Source of the DNA: Mycolicibacterium chlorophenolicum
GTDB lineage: Bacteria > Actinomycetota > Actinomycetes > Mycobacteriales > Mycobacteriaceae
Reading direction: 5' to 3'
NCBI RefSeq assembly: GCF_001044235.1
Contig: NZ_JYNL01000069.1
Location: 628,500 to 692,499, forward strand
Length of the DNA: 64,000 nucleotides
Shown here: piece after piece, positions 9,363 through 17,783 of the stretch
How positions within the stretch are numbered: position 1 is the stretch's first letter
Layout of the letters: every line of letters starts with the position of its first letter
Made by a program: the position numbers and the translations under genes
The notes under the pieces: generated by a model
Database searches by the model: none
The model's input: only the letters and a program-made list of their open reading frames with translations
Told to the model about the DNA's origin: nothing

Positions 9363-11328
9363 TCAGAACATCTTCCCACTGCGGGCAAGTGGTTAACTCG
9401 TCTACCGAATGTGCGGTGCAGGGCAGGTGCGCGTGCGGACCGGTCGTGCCGCAGGTGCGGCGCTCGGACCCGAACTGGGTGCGGTACAGCTCGGCGTAGC
9501 GGCCGCCGCGGCCCAGCAGTTCGGTGTGCGTGCCGCGCTCCACGATGCGGCCGTCCTCGACGACCAGGATCAGATCGGCGGCCCGGATGGTCGAGAGCCG
9601 GTGCGCGATCACCAGCGACGTGCGGCCGGCCAGCGCTTCGGCCAGCGCCTGCTGCACCTTGGCCTCCGACTCCGAGTCCAGCGACGCCGTGGCCTCGTCG
9701 AGCACGACGACGCGGGGCGCGGCCAGCAGCAGGCGCGCGATGGTCAGCCGCTGACGCTGCCCGCCGGACAGCCGGTATCCGCGCTCGCCGACCACGGTGT
9801 CGAGCCCGTCGGGCATGTCGGCGACGACCTCGTCGAGCCGGGCGCGCCGCAGCGCCTCCCAGATCTCGGCGTCGGTCGCCTCCGGGGCTGCGAGCGCGAG
9901 GTTGGCCCGGATCGATTCGTGGAACAGGTGCCCGTCCTGGGTGACCATGCCGACGGTGTCCTTCAGCGACGGGAACGTCGCGTCGCGCACGTCGGCGCCG
10001 CCCAACCGGATCGCGCCGGAATCGACGTCGTAGAGCCGCGCCAGCAACGACGCCGTCGTCGACTTCCCGGCGCCTGACGACCCCACCAGGGCCACCATCT
10101 GGCCGGGGTGCGCGGTGAACGAGATGCCGTGCAGCACTTCGTCGCCGCCGCGGTCGTCCAGTTCGGTGACCTCCTCCAGCGAGGCCAGCGAGACCTTGTC
10201 GGCGGCCGGGTAGGAGAAGTGGACGTCGTCGAACTCCACGGTGACCGGGCCGTCGGGGATCGCGACGGCGCCGGGCCGTTCGCGGATCAGCGGAACCAGG
10301 TCGAGCACCTCGAAGACACGCTCGAAACTGACGAGCGCCGTGGCGATCTCGACGCGGGCATTGGCGAGCGCGGTCAGCGGCGCGTACAGCCGGGTCAGCA
10401 GCAGCGCCAGCGACACGATCGCGCCGGCCTGCATCTGACCGCCCAGGGCCAGGGCGCCGCCGAGCCCGTAGACCAGCGCGAGCGCAAGCGCCGACATCAA
10501 CGTCAGCGAGTTCATGAACGTCGCCTGCAGCATCGCGGTGCGCACCCCGATGTCGCGCACCCGGCCCGCCCGCACGGCGAACTCGCGGGATTCGACGTCG
10601 GTGTCCCCGAACAGTTTGACCAGCGTGGCGCCGGGCGCGGAGAACCGCTCGGTCATCTGCGTGTTCATCGTGGCGTTGTGGGCGGCGGCCTCGCGAGACA
10701 GCGTCGCCATCGCCGAGCCGATGCGCCGGGCCGGCAGGAGGAACAGCGGCATCAACACCAGCGACACCAGCGTCACCTGCCAGGAGATGCTGATCATCAC
10801 CGCGAGCGTCAGCGTCAGCGTGACGATGTTGGAGACGACCCCCGAGAGCGTGTCGGAGAACGCCCGCTGGGCGCCCATCACGTCGTTGCCCAGGCGGCTC
10901 ACCAGCGCGCCGGTGCGGGTCCTGGTGAAGAACGCCACCGGCATCCGCTGCACGTGGTCGAACACCGCCGTGCGCAGATCCAGGATCAGGCCCTCGCCGA
11001 TCGTCGACGACAGCCACCGCGTCAGCAAAGACATCGCCGCCTCGGCGAGCGCCACCGCGGCGATCACCGCCGCCAGCAGCGCGACCACGCCCACGGTGCC
11101 GCCACCGGTGATCTCGTCGACCACGCGGCCGGCCAGCAGCGGCGTCGCCACCGTCAGCACCGCGCTCAGGACGCTGACCAGGAGGAACACCCACAGCATG
11201 CGGTGGTGCCGGCCGGCGAATCGCCAGATCCGCGCCAAGAGCCGACGGTCCGCCAGCGACCGCAGATCACCGCCCCGGGCATGCGTCTGCCGGTACAGCG
11301 ACTGCCGGGCAACCGTTTCCAAGCTCAT
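9355..11328 (-). CDS. ABC exporter half-transporter, canonical ATP site
   Basis: A 657-residue exporter half with six membrane helices and one nucleotide-binding domain. All motifs are canonical (Walker A GSSGAGKST, signature LSGGQRQRLTIARLL, Walker B VVLDEATASLD), so it can act as a homodimer, unlike the two genes that follow. After the ATPase domain there is an unusual tail of about 40 residues rich in Cys, His and Thr (CGTTGPHAHLPC, then TTCPQWEDVLSG), whose last codons overlap the next gene by 8 nt. The start chosen is the ATG preceded by GGTGATGAG. A TTG 24 nt upstream is in frame but has no better ribosome site. It shares its upstream region with the divergent channel gene. Confidence 0.87.
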   Translation of the reverse strand: MSLETVARQSLYRQTHARGGDLRSLADRRLLARIWRFAGRHHRMLWVFLLVSVLSAVLTVATPLLAGRVVDEITGGGTVGVVALLAAVIAAVALAEAAMSLLTRWLSSTIGEGLILDLRTAVFDHVQRMPVAFFTRTRTGALVSRLGNDVMGAQRAFSDTLSGVVSNIVTLTLTLAVMISISWQVTLVSLVLMPLFLLPARRIGSAMATLSREAAAHNATMNTQMTERFSAPGATLVKLFGDTDVESREFAVRAGRVRDIGVRTAMLQATFMNSLTLMSALALALVYGLGGALALGGQMQAGAIVSLALLLTRLYAPLTALANARVEIATALVSFERVFEVLDLVPLIRERPGAVAIPDGPVTVEFDDVHFSYPAADKVSLASLEEVTELDDRGGDEVLHGISFTAHPGQMVALVGSSGAGKSTTASLLARLYDVDSGAIRLGGADVRDATFPSLKDTVGMVTQDGHLFHESIRANLALAAPEATDAEIWEALRRARLDEVVADMPDGLDTVVGERGYRLSGGQRQRLTIARLLLAAPRVVVLDEATASLDSESEAKVQQALAEALAGRTSLVIAHRLSTIRAADLILVVEDGRIVERGTHTELLGRGGRYAELYRTQFGSERRTCGTTGPHAHLPCTAHSVDELTTCPQWEDVLSG

Positions 11329-11386
11329 CTCATCACCGTAGAACCTCAACAATGGGTGAGGTCGAAGACTTCCCAGGCGGCCGGGA

Positions 11387-11392
11387 TAGGGT
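11387..11392 (+). promoter_or_regulatory. -10 box of the potassium channel gene
   Basis: TAGGGT fits the mycobacterial TANNNT -10 consensus. A start site 7-9 nt downstream would fall at or just before the GTG at 11401, giving either a leaderless mRNA from that GTG or a roughly 19-nt leader for the ATG at 11419, which has GAGGTG at ribosome-site distance. Confidence 0.5.
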
Positions 11393-11418
11393 TCAGACCC
11401 GTGCCCGAGGTGACCGTG

Positions 11419-12186
11419 ATGACCACGCCCGGCCCGGCGGTGGAGACGAAACTGCAGGCCTGGGAGCGGCGCGCCGAGTGGCCGCTGGCGCTCGCGGCCG
11501 TGCTGTTCCTCGCCGCCTACAGCGTCGAGGTCCTCGCCACGCCCGCCGGTGCGGCCGCCGTCGCGGTCCGAATCGTCAGCATCGCGTCATGGTTGATGTT
11601 CGTCGTCGACTACGCCGTCCGGCTCTGTCTCGCCGAGCAGCGGTGGCGGTGGTTCTCCCGTCACCTGTTCGATCTGGCGATCGTCGCCCTGCCCGTGCTG
11701 CGGCACCTGCGGCTGTTGCGCCTGGTCACGTTGATCACGGTGCTCAACCGCGCCGTCGGGCACGCCATCCGCGGTCGCGTGGTGATGTACACGGTCGGCG
11801 GCGCGGTGCTGCTGGTCTACGTCGCGTCGCTCGCCGTCCTGCAGAACGAGCGCGGCTACCCCGGCGCCCAGATCACCCACTTCGGCGAGGCGTTGTGGTG
11901 GGCGATGACGACGATCACCACGGTCGGCTACGGCGACCTGACGCCGGTGAGCCCCACCGGGCGGGTGATCGCCGTGCTGCTGATGATCGGCGGCATCAGC
12001 CTGCTGGGCTCGATCACCGCGACGCTCGCCTCGTGGATCGTGCAGCGCGTGGCCGACGAGGACACCGCGGCGCGCGTCGTGACCACCGAGCACATCGACG
12101 TCCTGGTGACCGAGATCCAGGAGCTGCGGGCCGAGGTACGGCGCCTCGGCGGCAGCTCCCGGCCCCGCGACGGGCTGGACGGGTAA
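11419..12186 (+). CDS. Voltage-gated-type potassium channel, six transmembrane helices
   Basis: A 255-residue inner-membrane ion channel. Hydrophobic segments correspond to S1-S4. S4 carries spaced arginines (LPVLRHLRLLRLVTLITVLNR, residues about 91-111). After it come S5, a pore helix (EALWWAMTTITT), the potassium selectivity filter TVGYGD at residues 168-173, and S6. A short C-terminal helix (residues about 220-247) may be a tetramerisation coil. Channels of this type form tetramers that conduct K+ and set membrane potential. The start is the ATG with GAGGTG upstream; the in-frame GTG at 11401, 18 nt earlier, is a real alternative because it would be leaderless. Confidence 0.88.
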   Translation: MTTPGPAVETKLQAWERRAEWPLALAAVLFLAAYSVEVLATPAGAAAVAVRIVSIASWLMFVVDYAVRLCLAEQRWRWFSRHLFDLAIVALPVLRHLRLLRLVTLITVLNRAVGHAIRGRVVMYTVGGAVLLVYVASLAVLQNERGYPGAQITHFGEALWWAMTTITTVGYGDLTPVSPTGRVIAVLLMIGGISLLGSITATLASWIVQRVADEDTAARVVTTEHIDVLVTEIQELRAEVRRLGGSSRPRDGLDG

Positions 12187-12235
12187 CGGGCCAGGGTCCC
12201 CCAGCTCGAGGCCCGCATCAGGCAAGATTGCGGGC

Positions 12236-12937
12236 ATGGACAGTGCAGTGGGCTCGCCCCGGGTGCTCGTGGTCGACGACGATCCCGACGTGCTCGCCTC
12301 CCTCGAGCGCGGCCTGCGGCTGTCCGGTTTCGACGTGTTCACCGCCGTCGACGGCGCCGAGGCCCTGCGCAGCGCCACCGAGACGCGCCCCGATGCGATC
12401 GTGCTCGACATCAACATGCCGGTGCTCGACGGCGTGTCCGTGGTGACCGCGCTGCGCGCGATGGACAACGACGTTCCGGTCTGTGTGCTGTCGGCGCGGT
12501 CGTCGGTCGACGACCGCGTCGCGGGGCTGGAGGCCGGCGCGGACGACTACCTGGTCAAGCCGTTCGTGCTGGCCGAGCTGGTGGCCCGGGTGAAGGCGCT
12601 GCTGCGGCGGCGCGGATCGACGGCGACGTTCTCGTCGGAGACCATCACCGTCGGCCCGCTCGAGGTCGACATCCCTGGCCGGCGCGCCCGCGTCGACGGC
12701 GTCGACGTCGACCTGACCAAGCGCGAGTTCGATCTGCTGGCGGTGCTCGCCGAACACAAGACCGCGGTGCTGTCCCGCGCGCAGCTGCTCGAGCTGGTGT
12801 GGGGCTACGACTTCGCCGCCGACACCAACGTCGTCGACGTCTTCATCGGCTATCTGCGGCGCAAGCTGGAGGCCAATGGCGCGCCGCGCCTGCTGCACAC
12901 GGTCCGCGGCGTCGGATTCGTCCTGCGACAGCAGTGA
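12236..12937 (+). CDS. prrA: PrrA response regulator (OmpR family)
   Basis: A 233-residue two-component response regulator. The receiver domain (residues about 9-122) has the acidic pocket VVDDDP, the phosphoacceptor Asp58 (VLDINMP) and Lys in LVKPF. The C-terminal winged-helix domain (about 135-232) has the OmpR features LTKREFDLLAVLAEH and YLRRKLE. It is followed 33 nt later by the cognate kinase gene. Both the sequence and the order match mycobacterial PrrA (Rv0903c), essential in M. tuberculosis and linked to early intracellular growth and nitrogen or ammonium limitation. The upstream K+ channel gene ends 49 nt before it. Confidence 0.93.
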   Translation: MDSAVGSPRVLVVDDDPDVLASLERGLRLSGFDVFTAVDGAEALRSATETRPDAIVLDINMPVLDGVSVVTALRAMDNDVPVCVLSARSSVDDRVAGLEAGADDYLVKPFVLAELVARVKALLRRRGSTATFSSETITVGPLEVDIPGRRARVDGVDVDLTKREFDLLAVLAEHKTAVLSRAQLLELVWGYDFAADTNVVDVFIGYLRRKLEANGAPRLLHTVRGVGFVLRQQ

Positions 12938-12970
12938 TGAGCGCTTGCGCGAAGAACCGGCGGCAGTAGC

Positions 12971-14314
12971 GTGATCGCCCTGTCCCGCATCTTCCGGCGC
13001 ACACCGTCGCTGCGCACGCGGGTCGCGTTCGCCACCGCCATCGCCGCGGCGATCGTCGTCGGCATCGTCGGCACCGTCGTGTGGGTCGGCATCACCCAGG
13101 ATCGCAAGGAACGCCTCGACCGCCGTCTCGACGAGGCGGCCGGATTCGCGATCCCGTTCCTGCCGCGCGGCCTCGACGAGATCCCGCCGTCGCCCAACGA
13201 CCAGGACGCCGTGATCACCGTGCGCCGCGGCGACGGCCAGGTGACGTCCAACAGCAAGGTCGTGCTGCCCGAGCTGGAGCCCGGCTACGCCGACACCTAC
13301 GTCGACGGGGTGCGCTACCGGGTGCGCACCGTGCTGCTGTCCACCCCGGAGCCGATGTCCGTCGCAGTCGGCGCCACCTACGACGCGACGATCACCGACA
13401 CCAACAACCTGCACCGGCGGGTGCTGATCATCTGCACGCTGGCGGTGGGTGCGGCCACGTTCGGCGGCTGGCTGCTCGCGGCGTTCGCGGTGCGCCCGTT
13501 CAAAAGGCTGGCCCAACAGACCCGCCAGATCGACGCCGGCGACGAGGCCCCCGACATCGACATCCGCGGCGCCACCGAGGCCGTCGAGATCGCCGACGCG
13601 ATCAAGGGCCTCGTCGGGCGCGTCTGGGAGGAGCAGGGCCGGACCAAAGCGGCGCTGGCGTCGGCGCGCGACTTCGCGTCGGTGTCGGCGCACGAGCTGC
13701 GCACCCCGCTCACCGCGATGCGCACCAACCTCGAGGTGCTCGCGACGCTGGACCTCGGCGAGGAGCAGCGCAAGGAGGTCGTCGGCGATGTGATCCGCAC
13801 CCAGACCCGCATCGAGGCGACACTCGGCGCGCTGGAGCGGCTCGCTCAGGGGGAACTGTCCACCGAGGACGACCACGTGCCCGTCGACATCACCGAGCTG
13901 CTCGACCGGGCCGCCCATGACGCGATGCGCGTCTACCCCGACCTCGAGGTGTCCCTGGTGCCGGCGCCGACGGTGATCATCGTCGGGCTGCCCGCCGGCC
14001 TGCGCCTGGCGGTCGACAACGCGATCGCCAACGCGGTCAAGCACGGCGGCGCCACCCGCGTGCAGCTCTCGGCGGTCAGTTCGCGCGCCGGGGTCGAGAT
14101 CGCGATCGACGACGACGGCGTCGGGGTGCCCGAGGAGGAGCGCCGGGTCGTGTTCGAGCGGTTCTCCCGCGGCTCCACGGCGTCGCACTCGGGCTCGGGG
14201 TTGGGGCTGGCCCTGGTGGCGCAGCAGGCCGAATTGCACGGCGGCACCGCATCATTGGAGGCGAGTCCCCTCGGCGGGGCGCGGCTGCTGCTTCGCCTGC
14301 CCGGCCCGCGCTAG
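12971..14314 (+). CDS. prrB: PrrB sensor histidine kinase
   Basis: A 447-residue membrane sensor kinase starting at GTG. The first helix is at residues about 18-42 and the second at about 150-174, flanking an extracytoplasmic sensor loop of about 105 residues. A HAMP domain follows (AVRPFKRLAQQTRQIDAGDEAPDI), then the dimerisation domain with the phosphorylated His241 (SAHELRTPLTAMRTNLEVL). The ATPase domain has the N box (DNAIANAVKHGG), G1 (DDDGVGVP) and G2 (GSGLGLALV). It phosphorylates PrrA, encoded just upstream. Length matches the recalled M. tuberculosis PrrB (446 residues). It ends 5 nt before a strong palindrome that probably terminates the prrAB transcript. Confidence 0.93.
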   Translation: MIALSRIFRRTPSLRTRVAFATAIAAAIVVGIVGTVVWVGITQDRKERLDRRLDEAAGFAIPFLPRGLDEIPPSPNDQDAVITVRRGDGQVTSNSKVVLPELEPGYADTYVDGVRYRVRTVLLSTPEPMSVAVGATYDATITDTNNLHRRVLIICTLAVGAATFGGWLLAAFAVRPFKRLAQQTRQIDAGDEAPDIDIRGATEAVEIADAIKGLVGRVWEEQGRTKAALASARDFASVSAHELRTPLTAMRTNLEVLATLDLGEEQRKEVVGDVIRTQTRIEATLGALERLAQGELSTEDDHVPVDITELLDRAAHDAMRVYPDLEVSLVPAPTVIIVGLPAGLRLAVDNAIANAVKHGGATRVQLSAVSSRAGVEIAIDDDGVGVPEEERRVVFERFSRGSTASHSGSGLGLALVAQQAELHGGTASLEASPLGGARLLLRLPGPR

Positions 14315-14318
14315 TTCT

Positions 14319-14383
14319 CCGCCGAAACTGCATTCCACGCGCCGTTTCTGGCGTTCTGGCCGCGCGGAATACAGTTTCGGCGG
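14319..14383. terminator. Long inverted repeat between convergent prrB and FKBP genes
   Basis: The left arm 14319-14343 and right arm 14362-14383 are complementary over about 22 positions with two mismatches (arms begin CCGCCGAAACTG and end CAGTTTCGGCGG). It lies in the convergent gap, so it can act as a bidirectional hairpin terminator. The long near-perfect arms also resemble dispersed mycobacterial intergenic palindromes. Confidence 0.6.
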
Positions 14384-14387
14384 CGGG

Positions 14388-14750
14388 TCAGCGGGTGCCC
14401 AGAAGGTCGATGACGAAGATCAGCGTCTTGCCCGACAGCCGGTGCCCGCCGCCGGCGGGACCGTAGGCCTGCTCCGGCGGGATGGTGAGCTTGCGACGGC
14501 CACCGACCTTCATGCCGGGGATGCCGTCCTGCCAGCCCTGGATGAGTCCGCGCAGCGGGAACTCGATGGACTCACCGCGGTTCCAGGAGCTGTCGAACTC
14601 CTCCCCGGTGTCGAACTCGACGCCGAGGTAGTGCACCTCCACGTTGGCGCCCGGCACCGCCTCCGGACCGTCGCCCACGACGAGGTCTTCGATCACCAGC
14701 TCGGTGGGCGGCGGGCCTTCGGGGAAGTCGATCTCGGGTTTGGTAGCCAT
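14388..14750 (-). CDS. FKBP-type peptidyl-prolyl cis-trans isomerase
   Basis: A small cytoplasmic FKBP of 120 residues that catalyses cis-trans isomerisation of Xaa-Pro bonds. Family signatures are visible: VEVHYLGVEFDTGEEFDSSW, FPLRGLIQGWQDGIPGMKVGGRR, IPPEQAYG and the terminal LIFVIDLLG. There is no signal peptide or lipobox. The start is placed at the ATG because a TAGGGT -10 box lies 7 nt before it, which fits a leaderless mRNA. A GTG 9 nt further upstream would fall inside that box. The promoter overlaps the 3' end of the SDR gene, so the isomerase can be transcribed independently of it. Confidence 0.92.
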   Translation of the reverse strand: MATKPEIDFPEGPPPTELVIEDLVVGDGPEAVPGANVEVHYLGVEFDTGEEFDSSWNRGESIEFPLRGLIQGWQDGIPGMKVGGRRKLTIPPEQAYGPAGGGHRLSGKTLIFVIDLLGTR

Positions 14751-14757
14751 GACGGCC

Positions 14758-14763
14758 ACCCTA
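14758..14763 (-). promoter_or_regulatory. Leaderless -10 box of the FKBP gene
   Basis: TAGGGT on the minus strand, 7 nt before the ATG. The box coincides with the TAG stop codon of the upstream SDR gene. Confidence 0.55.
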
Positions 14764-15513
14764 GACCGCCGACCGGACCTCCTCGGGCTGCAACCACTCG
14801 GTCGGGCGCAGCAGCACCACCTCGGGCACGATGCAGGCCGCCGACAGCCGAGTCGTCATCCGCACCACCTCCGCCACATCGCGCGGGGTGATCATCGTCG
14901 ACGCTGCGATCGCGTCCCGGTAGCTGTCGGCCATCGGGGTGTCCACCAGGCCCGGACAGATCGCGGTGGCCTTGATGCCCGACGTCGAGAGCTCGTCGTG
15001 CAGCGCTTCGGTGAACCCCACCACGGCGGCCTTGGTCGCCGAGTACGACGACAGCGTGGCCTCGCCGCGCTTACCGGCGTTCGATGCCGTGTTGACGATC
15101 TGCGCCCGACCACGTTGGCGGACAGCCTCTTCGAGCAGCGGCTGACACTTGGCGGTCAGTAGCACGACGGCGCGGATGTTGACCGCCAGCTGAGCGTCGA
15201 GGAAGTCGGCGGTGATGTCGCCGACCTGCCGGTTGCCGGCGATACCGGCATTGTTGACCAGCAGGTCCAACGACCCGTGTTCGGCGGCGTGGAACGCGAC
15301 GACCTCGTCGAGGAACGCCTCCTCGGCCACCGACCCGGCGAGCGTGCGCACGGCGGGGCCCTTCGCCGCGGCGACCGTCGCCGCCGCGGCCTCGAGCTTG
15401 GCGGGGTCGCGGCCCACCATCGTCACCGCGAAGCCTTCCTCCCGCAGAGCCGCCGCGATCGCCACGCCGATGCCTCCGGACGCCCCGGTCACCAGGGCAC
15501 TACGCACAGTCAC
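14761..15513 (-). CDS. Short-chain dehydrogenase/reductase
   Basis: A 250-residue classical SDR. The cofactor motif is TGASGGIGVA near residue 10, the structural motif is NNAG, and the active site has Ser (NTASNAGKRG region) and YSATK, followed by CPGLVDTPM. It uses NAD(P)H to reduce or oxidise a carbonyl or hydroxyl group; the substrate is unknown. The open frame extends upstream but only into the promoter region of the divergent DUF2630 gene, so the GTG giving VTVRSALVTGASGG is chosen; this is the normal distance from the start to the glycine motif. The divergent DUF2630 gene begins 37 nt away. Confidence 0.88.
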   Translation of the reverse strand: MTVRSALVTGASGGIGVAIAAALREEGFAVTMVGRDPAKLEAAAATVAAAKGPAVRTLAGSVAEEAFLDEVVAFHAAEHGSLDLLVNNAGIAGNRQVGDITADFLDAQLAVNIRAVVLLTAKCQPLLEEAVRQRGRAQIVNTASNAGKRGEATLSSYSATKAAVVGFTEALHDELSTSGIKATAICPGLVDTPMADSYRDAIAASTMITPRDVAEVVRMTTRLSAACIVPEVVLLRPTEWLQPEEVRSAV

Positions 15514-15550
15514 CCGATCATTAGATCCCGCCGGGGGGCAGACTGTAGGC

Positions 15551-15799
15551 GTGGCCATCGACGAAGACATCCTCGCCCAGGTGAACCAGCTCGTCGCGGA
15601 GGAGAAGGAACTCCGCGACAAGCTGCAGCATCACGAGATCGACGAGTCCGAAGAGCATCAGCGGCTGCGCGCCGTCGAGGTTCAGCTCGACCAGTGCTGG
15701 GATCTGCTGCGCCAGCGCCGCGCGCTGCGCGAGACCGGCGGCGACCCCGGCGCCGCCCAGGTGCGGCCCGCCGACGAGGTCGAGGGCTACCTGAACTGA
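15551..15799 (+). CDS. DUF2630 family small protein (Rv0898c-like)
   Basis: A soluble, charged protein of 82 residues of unknown function. Residues 5-62 are predicted to be almost entirely helical with coiled-coil character (LVAEEKELRDKLQHHEIDESEEHQRL), and WDLLRQRRALRE is the conserved block of the family. It starts at GTG with a weak -10 (CAGACT) 6 nt upstream, probably leaderless. Its TGA overlaps the start of the following FAD oxidoreductase gene, the same pairing as recalled for Rv0898c-Rv0897c in M. tuberculosis. Confidence 0.85.
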   Translation: MAIDEDILAQVNQLVAEEKELRDKLQHHEIDESEEHQRLRAVEVQLDQCWDLLRQRRALRETGGDPGAAQVRPADEVEGYLN

Positions 15800-17364
15800 G
15801 CGCTCGCACCGACACCCGGGTCGACGCCGTCATCGTCGGCGGCGGACACAACGGTCTGGTGGCCGCGGGCTACCTGGCCAGAGCGGGCCGTCGGGTGCGG
15901 GTGCTGGAACGACTCGATCATGTCGGCGGTGCGGCCGTGTCGACGCACGCCTTCGAGGGGGTCGACGCCCGGCTGTCGCGGTACTCCTACCTGGTGAGCC
16001 TGCTGCCGCAGCGCATCGTCGACGATCTCGGCGCCCGGATCCGGCTGGTGCGCCGGCGGTATTCGTCCTACACCCCCGACCCGGCCACCGGCGGCCGGAC
16101 CGGACTGCTGGTGGGGCCGGAGTCGACGTTCGGTGCGATCGGCGCCGCGACCGACGAGGCGCGGTTCGACGAGTTCTACCGGCGCTGCCGTGCCATGACG
16201 ACGCACGTCTGGCCGACGCTGACCGAACCGCTGCGTACCCGCTCCGAGATGCGCCGCGACGTCATCGCCGCCGGCGGCCACGACGCGGAGGCGGCGTGGC
16301 GGGCCATCGTCGACCGTCCGATCGGCGAGGCGATCACGTCCGCGGTGCGCAGTGACCTCGTTCGCGGGGTGATGGCCACCGACGCGTTGATCGGCACGTT
16401 CGCGGCCCTCGACGACGCGTCGCTGCGGCAGAACGTGTGCTTCCTCTACCACCTCGTCGGCGGCGGGAGCGGCGACTGGGACGTGCCGATCGGCGGGATG
16501 GGTGCGGTGACCGGCGCGCTGGCGGCGGCCGCGGCCGGCTTCGGGGCGGACATCGTCACCGGCGCCGAGGTGGAGTCGATCACTCCCGACGGCGAGGTGC
16601 ACTACCGGCACGGCGGCGCCGAGCATCGAGTAGTCGCCGACCGGGTTCTGGCGAATGTCACGCCGGCCGTGCTGGCGCGGCTGCTGGGCGAACCCGTCCC
16701 CGACGTGGCGCCCGGTGCCCAGGTGAAGGTGAACCTGATGCTGCGCCGGCTGCCGCGACTGCGGGATGAGAGCGTGGCCCCGGAGCAGGCTTTCGGCGGG
16801 ACGTTCCACATCAACGAGAGCTACGCCCAACTCGACTCCGCCTACCGGCAGGCCGCCGGAGGTGCTGTGCCCGAACCTCTTCCCTGCGAGATCTACTGCC
16901 ACTCGCTGGCCGACCCGACGATCCTGTCCGACGAGTTGCGTGAGGCGGGCGCGCAGACGCTCACCGTCTTCGGACTGCACACACCGCATGGACTGACGGC
17001 GTCGGGTGCGCCCGACCGGACGCGTGACGCACTCACCTCCGCGGTGCTGACGTCACTGAATTCGGTTCTGGCCGAACCTGTTCAGGACGTGCTCATGGAG
17101 GACGCGGCGGGCCGGCTGTGCATCGAGACGAAGACGACGGCGGATCTCGAGGACGCGCTGGGCATGACGAACGGCAACATCTTCCACGGGTCACTGTCGT
17201 GGCCGTTCGCCGAGGACGACGAACCCCTCGCAACGTCGGCGCAGCGGTGGGGCGTCGCCACCGCGCATGACCGAATCCTGCTGTGCGGGTCGGGTTCTCG
17301 TCGCGGTGGTGCCGTGTCGGGGATCGGCGGGCACAACGCCGCGATGGCGGTTCTGGAGGCTTAG
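15796..17364 (+). CDS. Phytoene-desaturase-like FAD-dependent oxidoreductase (Rv0897c-like), apparent CTG start
   Basis: A 522-residue flavoprotein. The N-terminal dinucleotide motif AVIVGGGHNGLVAAGYLARAG, the following ERLDHVGGAA, and a C-terminal GSGSRRGGAVSGIGGHNAAM (FAD-closing motif) place it in the carotenoid desaturase/NAD(P)-binding Rossmann family. The substrate is unknown. No ATG, GTG or TTG in this frame lies between the last upstream region and the FAD motif. The only usable codon is CTG at 15796, which overlaps the TGA of the DUF2630 gene as CTGA, the geometry of a coupled start. A wrong base call upstream is the alternative. The stop codon is shared with the convergent MarR gene. 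Confidence 0.8.
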   Translation: MSARTDTRVDAVIVGGGHNGLVAAGYLARAGRRVRVLERLDHVGGAAVSTHAFEGVDARLSRYSYLVSLLPQRIVDDLGARIRLVRRRYSSYTPDPATGGRTGLLVGPESTFGAIGAATDEARFDEFYRRCRAMTTHVWPTLTEPLRTRSEMRRDVIAAGGHDAEAAWRAIVDRPIGEAITSAVRSDLVRGVMATDALIGTFAALDDASLRQNVCFLYHLVGGGSGDWDVPIGGMGAVTGALAAAAAGFGADIVTGAEVESITPDGEVHYRHGGAEHRVVADRVLANVTPAVLARLLGEPVPDVAPGAQVKVNLMLRRLPRLRDESVAPEQAFGGTFHINESYAQLDSAYRQAAGGAVPEPLPCEIYCHSLADPTILSDELREAGAQTLTVFGLHTPHGLTASGAPDRTRDALTSAVLTSLNSVLAEPVQDVLMEDAAGRLCIETKTTADLEDALGMTNGNIFHGSLSWPFAEDDEPLATSAQRWGVATAHDRILLCGSGSRRGGAVSGIGGHNAAMAVLEA

Positions 17365-17783
17365 CCGCCGGCCAGCTTGTCGAGCAGGGCGCGCAGCGTC
17401 AGAAGGTCGGCGTCGTCCAGCGTGGTGAGCACGTCGGGAGCCGGATCGCGCACAGCGTCGATTCTGCCCACCACCTCGCGGCCCGCGTCGGTCAGCGACA
17501 CCACTTTGCAGCGCCGGTTCTGCGGGTTCACCTCGCGCACCACCAACCCGCGGTCCTCGAGGTCGTTGACCGCGACGGTCGCTGCCGGGGCGTCGATGGT
17601 GGCCGCGGCGGCGAGTTCCTTGACGGTCATCGGAGCGCGGCTGAGCCGCTTGAGGATTCGGATCCGGCTGAACGGCAACCCGGACTGCTCGACCACCGCC
17701 CGCTTCCACCCGTCGCGGTGATCCATCACCAGCGACGACAGGGCGCGCCACACGGTGTCAGCGAGGCCGTCGTCACCGGACAT
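17361..17783 (-). CDS. MarR-family transcriptional regulator
   Basis: A 140-residue dimeric winged-helix repressor. The central domain (residues about 35-100) has the recognition helix APAATVAVNDLEDRGLV and the wing VNPQNRRCKVVSLTDAG typical of MarR. It overlaps the upstream MFS efflux gene by 11 nt, so the two form an operon, and the palindromic site at the start of the efflux gene is its likely operator (autoregulated efflux switch, inference). It is similar in type to the MarR protein Rv0880 of this chromosomal region. Its stop codon overlaps that of the convergent oxidoreductase gene. Confidence 0.87.
   Translation of the reverse strand: MSGDDGLADTVWRALSSLVMDHRDGWKRAVVEQSGLPFSRIRILKRLSRAPMTVKELAAAATIDAPAATVAVNDLEDRGLVVREVNPQNRRCKVVSLTDAGREVVGRIDAVRDPAPDVLTTLDDADLLTLRALLDKLAGG

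Noticed and set aside
9409..11341. Long plus-strand frames opposite the ABC exporter genes
   Set aside because: Arg/Gln/His-rich composition without any domain, antisense to a well-supported ABC gene.
10108..11418. N-terminal extension of the potassium channel
   Set aside because: The upstream part of the frame is antisense to the ABC gene and lacks hydrophobic segments.
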